The notes under the pieces: model-generated
Database searches by the model: none
The model's input: the letters and a program-made list of their open reading frames with translations, nothing else
Told to the model about the DNA's origin: nothing
Program-made: the position numbers and the translations under genes
Shown here: positions 1 through 7,433 of the stretch, piece by piece
Numbering within the stretch: the stretch's first letter is position 1
Layout: the number at the start of each line of letters is the position of its first letter
Assembly (NCBI GenBank): GCA_938008435.1
Contig: CALLKK010000009.1
Location: forward strand, 1 to 64,000
Direction: 5' to 3'
DNA length: 64,000 bases
Origin: an uncultured Steroidobacter sp.
Lineage (GTDB): Bacteria; Pseudomonadota; Gammaproteobacteria; Steroidobacterales; Steroidobacteraceae

Positions 1-299
1 AGCTCGCGAGGCGAACGGCCCTGCTCGAACTCGGCTACGAGCCGTTCGTCCTCTTCGGCCGTCCAAGGCTTGCCGACGTTCGGCAGTCTGCCTGTCCGCG
101 GCGGCGCCGACGGGCGCGCCTCGGCTTCGACAGCGGCAGGCGCGACTGCAGCCACTTCGAGCGCCTGCGCCGCGATGAAGAGCGCCCGAATCACATCGGG
201 CGCTTGATAAGGACTATCGGGCGGAAAGGCCTCACCCGTGACCGGGTGAACTCCGTTGGCAAGCGACGAGACGATGGCCAGCGCTTTCGATCGATCCAT
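1..299 (-). CDS. Myb-like-domain hypothetical protein, 3' end outside window
   Basis: The start codon is at 299, behind a good ribosome site (AAAGGAG, about 7 bases upstream). The 99 visible residues begin MDRSKALAIVSSLANGVHPV and contain a TGEAFPPDSPYQAPDVIRAL segment, an Ala/Pro-rich linker, and then GKPWTAEEDERLVAEFEQG, a Myb/SANT-like tryptophan helix often seen in small bacterial proteins of unknown role. The gene runs off the left edge, so total length is unknown. The TGE(A/V)xPPDSPY block is, from memory, typical of a widespread uncharacterised proteobacterial family. Function is not known; a nucleic-acid-related role is only a guess from the Myb-like motif. Confidence 0.7.
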   Translation of the reverse strand, partial: MDRSKALAIVSSLANGVHPVTGEAFPPDSPYQAPDVIRALFIAAQALEVAAVAPAAVEAEARPSAPPRTGRLPNVGKPWTAEEDERLVAEFEQGRSPRE

Positions 300-468
300 G
301 ACCGTGCTCCTTTGGCAAAACGTTGCATGACGGCACCGTTCGACATTCAACCGCACGGGCGCGCACACGGGTCGACGACAAACTGCGCATATCCACAGTT
401 TTTCGACACCGCCACAGCCTGGCTTCGTCGACACGCGGCGCACGCGCGAGGTCAGGCATAATTCCGGC

Positions 469-1341
469 ATGCGTGCCTTCTTCCTGTTCGTTGCGCTTCT
501 CGCCGGCGCCCTCGTCGTGGCCGCCGCGCTCACCTATCCCGTCTGGTCGCTCGTCGCGCTGATCTCGATCGAGCCGGTGCATCGAGTCATGAACCGGCTT
601 GCGATGCTGATCGCGCTCATCGGCCTTGTTTTCCTGACGCGTAGGCTCGGGCTATCTAATCGCGATTCGCTTGGTTACGGCTTGCCGAGGACGCAATTCG
701 CGCGACAACTTTTCGTCGGATGGATCGCCGGATTTCTGTTGATGGCGCCGCTCGTTGCGCTCCTGCTTGGCTTGGACATCCGCGAGCCGCGCGCCGCACT
801 CGACGGGAACTGGCCCGCCATCGTGTTCGGCGCGATTCTCTCCGGCTTCACTGTCGCGCTCATCGAGGAAACCTTCTTTCGCGGCGTGCTCTTCACCGCC
901 GTCCAGCGCACTTCGAGCCTCGCTGCCGCCGTGATCGCGCCGAGCCTGCTCTACGCCGCACTGCATTTTCTCGGCGGCCGCCTGCGCGTGCCTGCCGAGG
1001 AGGTCGGCTGGGAGCATGGATTTCTCGTGCTTGCGCGTCTGTTCGAGCGTTACGCCGAGCCGCTCGCGTTCATCGATTCCTTCCTCGCATTGTTCGCGCT
1101 CGGCGTATTGCTCTCGCTCGTGCGCTTGCGCACCGGTGCAATTGCCGGCTGCATCGGCCTGCACGCAGCCGGAGTCTCCACCATTGCAGTGTTACGAAGC
1201 GCCACGGAAGTCGATGCTGCTGCCGAGCACGCCAGATGGGTCGGCACCTACGACGGTGTCATCGGCTGGGCAGCGCTCGTATGGTTCGTGACGCTCGTAG
1301 CCGTCTACTTCCGGCTTTCGCAGAGACGTTCGTCGCCCTAG
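469..1341 (+). CDS. CPBP family intramembrane metalloprotease (CAAX protease/Abi-like)
   Basis: A 290-residue, very hydrophobic protein with about seven to eight membrane segments. It has the CPBP (Abi, type II CAAX prenyl protease-like) signatures: EETFFRG at residues 133-139 with the paired glutamates and arginine, and a downstream conserved histidine at 166 in LLYAALHF. The family are membrane-embedded glutamate-type proteases; bacterial members have been linked to bacteriocin self-immunity and protein processing, but the substrate here is unknown. The N-terminus MRAFFLFVALLAGALVVAAA fits a first membrane helix, so this ATG is a natural start. It ends 7 bases before the convergent LON-domain gene. 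Confidence 0.85.
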   Translation: MRAFFLFVALLAGALVVAAALTYPVWSLVALISIEPVHRVMNRLAMLIALIGLVFLTRRLGLSNRDSLGYGLPRTQFARQLFVGWIAGFLLMAPLVALLLGLDIREPRAALDGNWPAIVFGAILSGFTVALIEETFFRGVLFTAVQRTSSLAAAVIAPSLLYAALHFLGGRLRVPAEEVGWEHGFLVLARLFERYAEPLAFIDSFLALFALGVLLSLVRLRTGAIAGCIGLHAAGVSTIAVLRSATEVDAAAEHARWVGTYDGVIGWAALVWFVTLVAVYFRLSQRRSSP

Positions 1342-1348
1342 CACGCGC

Positions 1349-1930
1349 TCACGAGCGCGCACCGTACGTTCGCAGCAGCTCATCGAGATAGCGCAGCCGC
1401 TCGACGCCGCCATCGAGCTCCAAGCACGTCTGACGCTCGGACAGCTCGAGCGGCAACAGCTCCGCAAGCCGCGCGCTCACCCAGCACGCATCGTCGAACT
1501 GCGCGGGCGCGTCGTCGTACAGAAGGCGTGCTTGCGGATAGATTTCGCGCAGAATCTCCACGAGCGAATTGAGCTCTTCGGGGACGGGCACGCGCGGCTC
1601 CTCGTCGAAAAGCTCGACGTCGGCAACGTTCAGGCCGTCGTTTTGCGTCGTCACCTTATGAATGCGGAAAAGCCGCTCGCCGCGCGCGCGAATGCCGAGC
1701 AAGCCGTCGGGCAGCTGATCGAAATCGACGATACGCGCCGTCGTTCCGATCGCGACAGTCGTCGCACGCCCGACTTCGGAACCCGAGGTAATCAATGCGA
1801 CGCCGAAGGGCTCGTCTTCGCGCAGACAACGCCTGACCATGTCGACGTAGCGCGCTTCGAAGATTCGCAAGTGCAACGGTCCGCCCGGAAAGAGCACCGC
1901 ATGCAATGGAAAGAGCGGAAAGGTCGCCAC
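1349..1930 (-). CDS. LON peptidase N-terminal (substrate-binding) domain protein
   Basis: About 193 residues that are essentially a stand-alone LON N-terminal domain: the start VATFPLFPLHAVLFPGGPL, then LRIFEARYVDMV and PFGVALI, are family hallmarks. There is no AAA+ or protease domain, so it is not Lon itself; such proteins are common in proteobacteria and their role is unclear. No ATG fits. A GTG at 1930 gives the conventional N-terminus, and another GTG at 1957 lies 14 bases past the mpl stop; neither has a strong ribosome site. The gene lies 41 bases downstream of mpl on the same strand, so translational coupling with mpl is likely. Confidence 0.85.
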   Translation of the reverse strand: MATFPLFPLHAVLFPGGPLHLRIFEARYVDMVRRCLREDEPFGVALITSGSEVGRATTVAIGTTARIVDFDQLPDGLLGIRARGERLFRIHKVTTQNDGLNVADVELFDEEPRVPVPEELNSLVEILREIYPQARLLYDDAPAQFDDACWVSARLAELLPLELSERQTCLELDGGVERLRYLDELLRTYGARS

Positions 1931-1970
1931 GACGCGCTCGCGGACGCACGCATGCACAAGGCTGCGTGCG

Positions 1971-3341
1971 CTATTTCTGTTGCAGCCTCGCCAGCAGCTT
2001 CTCGTGAATGCCGCCGAAGCTGCCGTTCGACATGATGAGCACGTGATCGCCGGGCGCGACGAAATCCGCCAGATCTCGCGCGAGCGCATCGACATCCTGC
2101 GCGACGCGCGCCTTGTGCCCGAGCGGCGCGACTGCCGCCGGAACATCCCAGCGCACGGTCGGGCCCTGATACACGAATACCTCGTCGGCTCCCGCCAACG
2201 CACCGGCTAGCGCATCGCGGTGCGTTCCGAGCTTCATCGTGTTCGAACGCGGCTCGAACACCGCGATGAGACGCGCGCCGCCGATGCGCCGCCTGAGTCC
2301 GTCGATCGTCGTTGCGATCGCCGTCGGATGATGCGCGAAGTCGTCGTACACCGTCACGCCGGCAGCGACGCCGCGCACTTCGAGCCGGCGGCGTACGCCT
2401 TTGAACGTGCGCAGCGCCGCCACCACCTGCTCGATCGACACGCCCGCATGTCGCGCTGCGAGCAGCGCCGCCAGCGCGTTCTGCGCATTGTGCTTGCCGA
2501 CGAGCGACCACTCGACATCGCACACGTGCCGCCCTCCCTGCACGATAGCAAAGCGCGAGAAATCGCTATCGGGGCTCGCGCGCACCGTCCAAGTCGCACC
2601 GTCGGCGGTGTCGGCCGCGAAACGCTCGACGGGCGTCCAGCAGCCCATCTCGATGACTTTCATCACATTGGGATCGGCACCATTCGCCACCACCAGCCCG
2701 TTACGCGGCACCATGCGCAGAAGCTGATGGAACTGCCATTGGATGGCCGCGACGTCCGGATAGATATCCGCGTGATCGTGCTCAAGGTTGTTGAGCACGA
2801 CGGTGCGCGGCCGGTAGTGCACGAACTTGGCGCGCTTGTCGAAGAATGCGGTGTCGTACTCGTCGGCTTCGACGACGAAGCATGCACCGGTGCCCAAACG
2901 CGCCGTCGACTGGAAATTGCTTGGCACGCCGCCGATCAAAAAGCCGGGATCGTAGCCGGCGTGCTCCAGGATCCAGGCGAGGATGCTCGTGGTGGTCGTC
3001 TTGCCATGCGTGCCCGCGACAGCGAGCACCCAACGCCCGGCCAATACGTGACGCGCGAGCCACTCAGGGCCCGAGGTGTAAGGAATACCGCTCTCGAGCA
3101 GCGCTTCGACGAGCGCATTGCCGCGACTCATGACGTTCCCGACCACGACGACATCGGGCTTGAGCGCAAGCTGCCCGGGGTCGTAGCCCTCGATCAGATC
3201 GATACCGAGCGCCGCCAATTGCTCCGACATCGGCGGGTAGACGTTCTGATCCGAACCCGTGACGCGATGGCCTGCCGCACGCGCGAGCGCCGCAATGCCG
3301 CCCATGAAGGTGCCGCAGATTCCGAGAATGTGAACGTGCAT
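1971..3341 (-). CDS. mpl: UDP-N-acetylmuramate:L-alanyl-gamma-D-glutamyl-meso-diaminopimelate ligase
   Basis: A 456-residue Mur-ligase-family enzyme of cell-wall recycling: it joins the murein tripeptide released during turnover back onto UDP-MurNAc using ATP. The N-terminus MHVHILGICGTFMGGIAALA is the Mpl version of the Mur N-terminal Rossmann domain. The ATP loop GTHGKTTT is at residues 110-117, and the late segments DDFAHHPTAIATTI and FEPRSNTMKLG are typical of Mpl. The ATG at 3341 has GGGAG about 6 bases upstream; the longer frame upstream lacks family similarity. It is divergent from rnd and followed by the LON-domain gene. Confidence 0.95.
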   Translation of the reverse strand: MHVHILGICGTFMGGIAALARAAGHRVTGSDQNVYPPMSEQLAALGIDLIEGYDPGQLALKPDVVVVGNVMSRGNALVEALLESGIPYTSGPEWLARHVLAGRWVLAVAGTHGKTTTTSILAWILEHAGYDPGFLIGGVPSNFQSTARLGTGACFVVEADEYDTAFFDKRAKFVHYRPRTVVLNNLEHDHADIYPDVAAIQWQFHQLLRMVPRNGLVVANGADPNVMKVIEMGCWTPVERFAADTADGATWTVRASPDSDFSRFAIVQGGRHVCDVEWSLVGKHNAQNALAALLAARHAGVSIEQVVAALRTFKGVRRRLEVRGVAAGVTVYDDFAHHPTAIATTIDGLRRRIGGARLIAVFEPRSNTMKLGTHRDALAGALAGADEVFVYQGPTVRWDVPAAVAPLGHKARVAQDVDALARDLADFVAPGDHVLIMSNGSFGGIHEKLLARLQQK

Positions 3342-3438
3342 GAAGCTCCCGACGGATCGTGTGAGACGAGACGGACGCCGAAGGACTGCTCGCTGATGCG
3401 CGACCGCGACGCTGCATCGCGCACCTGCCGCGGACACC

Positions 3439-3444
3439 TATAAT
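3439..3444 (+). promoter_or_regulatory. possible -10 element for rnd
   Basis: A perfect TATAAT lies in the mpl/rnd divergent gap, about 108 bases before the rnd start. No convincing -35 hexamer sits 16-18 bases upstream, so this is a weak call. Confidence 0.3.
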
Positions 3445-3551
3445 GCACGCCCCATGCGTGCTCCCTTCATCGAAATTGTACACCCCGCGGATGCCAGCGC
3501 CCGTGCGGATCACGGGTCCAATCCCGTTCTTGCCCCGCGGAGCATGCCCGC

Positions 3552-4691
3552 ATGAGCACACAACCGATCGTGCTCGTCGACACGCAGGCAGCGCTGGAGC
3601 AGGCGCTGCAGACGCTCGCACCTAGCGAGTTCATCGCGCTCGACACCGAGTTCATGCGCGAGAGCACGTACTACCCCAAGCTCTGTCTCGTGCAGCTCGC
3701 CTCGCTCGAGCATTGCGTGCTCGTCGATCCGCTCGCGCTCGCCGACCTCGAGCCGCTATGGGCGTTCCTGACGGATCGCTCCCGACTGAAGGTGCTGCAC
3801 GCGGCACGGCAAGATCTCGAAGTGCTGGCGGCGCGCGCTCCGCACGCGGTACCGCTCGCCCCGCTCTTCGATACGCAGATCGCGGCGGCACTGCTCGGCG
3901 AATCGGCGCAGATCGGCTACGGGGCACTGGTCTCGGCGCGTCTCGGCACGGCGCTCGCCAAAGGCCATACGCGGACCGACTGGACGCGTCGCCCGCTGTC
4001 CGCCGAGCAACTCGACTACGCTGCCGACGACGTGCGGTATCTCGCCGCGCTCTATCTCGATCTGCGCGCCGAGCTGGAGCGTGCGGGCAAGCTCGCCTGG
4101 CTCGAACAGGAAGCGGATGAGCTCGCGCGCATCGAAACGTTTCGCATCGAGCCCGAGCAAGCGTGGAAGCGACTCAAAGGACTCGATCGGCTGCGCCCCG
4201 AGCAACGCGCCACCGCAAAGCTCCTCGCCGCCTGGCGCGAAGAGCTGGCGATCAAATACGACAAACCGCGCGGCTGGATTCTGTCGGACGAAGCCTTGCG
4301 CGAGATCAGCGAACGGATGCCGAAGAACGTTCAGGCGCTGTCTCGCCTGCGCTCATTGCCGGAAGGATTGATTCGCAAGCGCGGTGAGGAGCTCGTCGAG
4401 ATCGTCGCGCGCGGCGAACAGACCAAGGCAACCGAGCCGCAAGCCGCGCGTCCGTTCCGGCCGGAGCCCACGCAGCTGGCGTTGGTCGCGAAGCTGATGG
4501 ACTTCGTGCGCAGCCACGCCAATTCGCTGAAAGTGAGTCCCGAGCTGCTTGCGACCCGGCGCGATGTCGAGCAGCTCGTGTTTTCCGGTAGGACCGAAAG
4601 GCTGATGCAAGGCTGGCGGCGCGATGCCGTCGGCGAGCGCCTGCTTGCGCTCGCGCGCGCCGAGGGCGTCGCGACCGAAAGCGCCGACTGA
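3552..4691 (+). CDS. rnd: ribonuclease D
   Basis: A 379-residue 3'-5' exoribonuclease used in tRNA maturation. The DEDDy exonuclease motifs are visible: D31 and E33 in LDTEFMRESTYYPKLCLVQ, D88 in ARQDLE, and Y156/D160 in YAADDVRYL. The C-terminal part holds HRDC-type nucleic-acid-binding helices (around 215-290, with PRGWILSDEAL). Length matches E. coli RNase D. The ATG at 3552 gives MSTQPIVLVDTQAALEQAL, a normal family N-terminus. The 3' end converges with adk, 4 bases apart. Confidence 0.95.
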   Translation: MSTQPIVLVDTQAALEQALQTLAPSEFIALDTEFMRESTYYPKLCLVQLASLEHCVLVDPLALADLEPLWAFLTDRSRLKVLHAARQDLEVLAARAPHAVPLAPLFDTQIAAALLGESAQIGYGALVSARLGTALAKGHTRTDWTRRPLSAEQLDYAADDVRYLAALYLDLRAELERAGKLAWLEQEADELARIETFRIEPEQAWKRLKGLDRLRPEQRATAKLLAAWREELAIKYDKPRGWILSDEALREISERMPKNVQALSRLRSLPEGLIRKRGEELVEIVARGEQTKATEPQAARPFRPEPTQLALVAKLMDFVRSHANSLKVSPELLATRRDVEQLVFSGRTERLMQGWRRDAVGERLLALARAEGVATESAD

Positions 4692-4695
4692 GCGA

Positions 4696-5733
4696 TTACT
4701 TCTTCTTGGCGGGCGCGCGCCGTGCCGCGACCTTGCGCTTGGCCGCCTTCTTCTGAGCGCGACGAGCGACCTTCTTGGCGGCGCGCTTGGCCGTCTTGCG
4801 GGCCGCTTGCTTGCGGGCCGGCCGCTTCACCGTACGCCGCACAGCCTTCTTCGCGGACTTCGCCGCACGCTTCTTGCTCGCGGCCTTCTTGACGCTCTTC
4901 TTCTTGGCGGCAACGCTCTTCTTGGCCGAAGCCGCGCCGCTCTTCTTTGCCGTCTTCTTCGCGCTCTTTGCCGCCGGCTTCTTGGCGGGCTTGCTCTTGC
5001 GCGCCGGCGCGGACTTCTGCTTCGCCGACTTGGTCTTGCCGGCCTTGCGCGGCGCAGCGGTTTCGACCGAGACCTGATCGGCCGGCACTGGCTTGGCAAG
5101 GGCGGCAGCCTCCATGCGCTCGAACACTTCTTCGAGCTCGCCTTCGCCGGCGACGATGCGCAGCAGACCGAGGTCGGAATAGTGCTCGATGAGCGGACGT
5201 GTCTGCTGTTCGTAGACTTCGAGGCGTTTTGCGATGACCCCTTCGTTGTCATCGGCGCGCTGCTGCAGCTCCGTGCCGTCCTTCGCGCAGGTCGTCACGC
5301 CGGCGGGCAGCGAGTGAATGTTGTACACGCTGCCGCACTTCGGACACACGCGGCGGCCCGCCAAGCGCTTCACGAGCGCGTCGCGGCTCACTTCGAGCAG
5401 CAGCACCGCATCGAGCGGCTGGCCGATGTCGGCCAAGAGCGCCTCGAGCGCCTTGGCTTGATCGATATTGCGCGGGAACCCGTCAAGGATGAATCCGTTG
5501 GCGGTATCCGGCTGACCCAGCCGGTCGCGGATCAGGCCGAGCACGATCTCGTCGGAGACGAGCTGCCCGGCGTCCATGGCGGCCTTCGCCTTCAAACCAA
5601 GCTCTGTGCCGCGCGCAACAGCATCCCGCAGCAAATCGCCGGACGAGATTTGCGGCACCCCGTACTTCGCTTGCAGCTTCTGGGACTGAGTGCCCTTACC
5701 CGAGCCGGGCGCCCCCAGCAACACAATACGCAT
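4696..5733 (-). CDS. adk: adenylate kinase with Lys/Ala-rich histone-H1-like C-terminal tail
   Basis: Residues 1-217 are a complete adenylate kinase (ATP + AMP to 2 ADP): P-loop GAPGSGKGT at 7-15, the AMP-site segment ISSGDLLRDAV, DGFPRN at 84-89, and a LID carrying C130, C133, C149 and D152, the zinc-site pattern best known from Gram-positive enzymes. Residues from about 228 to 345 form an extra, almost purely Lys/Ala/Arg/Ser tail with repeated AAKK and AKKS units, like H1-type or AlgP-type nucleoid proteins. The frame is continuous and the tail ends in APAKKK, so it is not an obvious artefact. It may bind nucleic acid or polyphosphate; that is conjecture. Divergent from the PPi-phosphofructokinase gene. 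Confidence 0.93.
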   Translation of the reverse strand: MRIVLLGAPGSGKGTQSQKLQAKYGVPQISSGDLLRDAVARGTELGLKAKAAMDAGQLVSDEIVLGLIRDRLGQPDTANGFILDGFPRNIDQAKALEALLADIGQPLDAVLLLEVSRDALVKRLAGRRVCPKCGSVYNIHSLPAGVTTCAKDGTELQQRADDNEGVIAKRLEVYEQQTRPLIEHYSDLGLLRIVAGEGELEEVFERMEAAALAKPVPADQVSVETAAPRKAGKTKSAKQKSAPARKSKPAKKPAAKSAKKTAKKSGAASAKKSVAAKKKSVKKAASKKRAAKSAKKAVRRTVKRPARKQAARKTAKRAAKKVARRAQKKAAKRKVAARRAPAKKK

Positions 5734-6047
5734 CGTCGATAGTCCTCTTGAGTAAGACCCGGTGAGTCCAACCGGGGCAAGCCAGAGTCCGAACCGGTTT
5801 CCAGCAAGACCGCTTCGTTCGATTGAGCGCTCCGGCGCACCGTCCGAAGCATCGTTTTGGGTCCGCTACCCTACAGAAAAGATGGGCGACTGGGTACTGG
5901 GTCGCCCCCAAAAGCCGCTTCGTCCGCGCTGCTCACGGGCGCCGCTGCGGCGGGAAAACGCACGCCCGATCTCCTCGCCAGCGCGGCGCGCTCTCGCTAT
6001 GCTTCCGCGCCATTCTGCAAGAAAACTCAACAAGAGGACCCAGCTCT
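5734..6047. other. divergent adk / PPi-phosphofructokinase control region
   Basis: A 314-base gap between two divergent genes. I see no gene in it. It must hold at least two promoters, but I find no clear -35/-10 pair; TATGCT near 5999 is a weak -10 candidate for the plus strand. The ribosome site AAGAGGA lies just before the downstream start. Confidence 0.4.
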
Positions 6048-7319
6048 ATGCCGAAAGCCCCAGTGCGAAACGCTTTCTACGCCCAGTCGGGCGGTGTCAC
6101 CGCGGTCATCAATGCCTCTGCGTGCGGCGTCATCGAGACCTGCCGCAAGCACAAGAACAAGATCGGCAAGGTGTATGCGGGACGGCACGGAATCGTCGGT
6201 GCGCTCCACGAGGATCTCATCGACACCACCAAGGAATCCGCGGCCGCCATTCGGGCACTGCGCTACACGCCCTCGGGCGCGTTCGGCTCGGCGCGCTACA
6301 AGCTGAAGAAGTTCGAAGAGAACCAGAAGGAGTACGAGCGCCTCATCGAAGTCTTCAAGGCGCACAACATCGGCTACTTCTTCTACAACGGCGGCGGCGA
6401 CTCCGCCGACACGTGCCTGAAGGTCTCGATGCTCGCCGAGAAGATGGGCTATCCCATCAAGGCGATCCACGTGCCGAAGACCGTCGACAACGACCTGCCG
6501 CTCACGGACTGCTGCCCCGGCTTCGGCTCGGTCGCCAAGTACGTTGCGGTGTCCATCCGCGAAGCGGGCTTCGACGTCGCCTCGATGGCGAAGACCTCCA
6601 CGAAGGTGTTCATCCTGGAAGTGATGGGCCGCCATGCCGGCTGGATCGCAGCGGCAAGCGGCTTGGCCGCCACGAAGGCCGGCGAGAGCCCGCACATCAT
6701 CCTCTTCCCCGAGATCACCTTCGACGAAGAGAAGTTCTGCGCTCGCGTCAAAGAGTGCGTCGAGAAGTACGGCTACTGCACGATCGTCGTGTCCGAAGGT
6801 GTCAAGAATGCCGACGGTAAGTTCCTCGCCGATGCGGGTCTGCGCGATGCGTTCGGCCATGCGCAGCTCGGCGGCGTGGCGCCGGTGATCGCGCAGATCG
6901 TCAAGACGCGCCTCAACTACAAGTACCACTGGGCAGTTGCCGATTACCTGCAGCGTGCCGCCCGCCACATCGCCTCGAAGGTCGACGTGGAGCAGGCCTA
7001 TGCGCTCGGCAAGGCGGCGGTGGAGCTCGCCCTGAAGGGCCACAATTCGGTGATGCCCACAATCGTTCGTGTCAAAAACAATCCGTACAAGTGGAAGATC
7101 GGCGTCGCCAAGCTCGAGGATGTTGCGAACAAGGAAAAGATGTTGCCGCGCGACTACATCACCGAGGACGGCTTCCACATCACGAACAAGGCGCGCAAGT
7201 ACTTGAGCCCGCTCATTCGCGGCGAGGACTATCCGCCTTACAAGGACGGTCTGCCGCAGTACGTCACGCTCAAGAACGCGCCGGTGAAGAAGAAGTTGAA
7301 GGAACCCTTTGTGCTATAG
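6048..7319 (+). CDS. pfp: pyrophosphate-dependent 6-phosphofructokinase
   Basis: A 423-residue phosphofructokinase that phosphorylates fructose 6-phosphate, reversibly, with PPi instead of ATP. Two diagnostic positions point to PPi use: the phosphoryl-donor loop reads NGGGDS with Asp118 where ATP enzymes have Gly, and Lys144 in VPKTVDNDLP replaces the Gly of ATP enzymes. The substrate segment MGRHAGWIAAASGLAA is present. The ATG at 6048 follows AAGAGGA at a suitable distance; the open frame upstream (to 5823) has no family similarity. It lies between adk and hppA, genes that make or consume the same nucleotides and PPi. Confidence 0.93.
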   Translation: MPKAPVRNAFYAQSGGVTAVINASACGVIETCRKHKNKIGKVYAGRHGIVGALHEDLIDTTKESAAAIRALRYTPSGAFGSARYKLKKFEENQKEYERLIEVFKAHNIGYFFYNGGGDSADTCLKVSMLAEKMGYPIKAIHVPKTVDNDLPLTDCCPGFGSVAKYVAVSIREAGFDVASMAKTSTKVFILEVMGRHAGWIAAASGLAATKAGESPHIILFPEITFDEEKFCARVKECVEKYGYCTIVVSEGVKNADGKFLADAGLRDAFGHAQLGGVAPVIAQIVKTRLNYKYHWAVADYLQRAARHIASKVDVEQAYALGKAAVELALKGHNSVMPTIVRVKNNPYKWKIGVAKLEDVANKEKMLPRDYITEDGFHITNKARKYLSPLIRGEDYPPYKDGLPQYVTLKNAPVKKKLKEPFVL

Positions 7320-7350
7320 TCCGGCCGTTTTTTCGGTGGATTTGTCTATC

Positions 7351-7381
7351 GGACAGGGCGCGCGCAAGCGCGCCCTGTTCC
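7351..7381 (+). terminator. strong hairpin between pfp and hppA
   Basis: GGACAGGGCGCG and CGCGCCCTGTTCC form a long GC-rich stem with a short loop, 32 bases after the pfp stop and about 50 bases before the hppA start. There is no downstream U-run (a T6 lies upstream of the stem), so it may be a Rho-assisted terminator, attenuator or mRNA-stabilising element. Confidence 0.5.
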
Positions 7382-7433
7382 ATCCGCCGCCTCGAAATTG
7401 CATACAACCGACCGGCTCCAAGAGGATCAGTTG

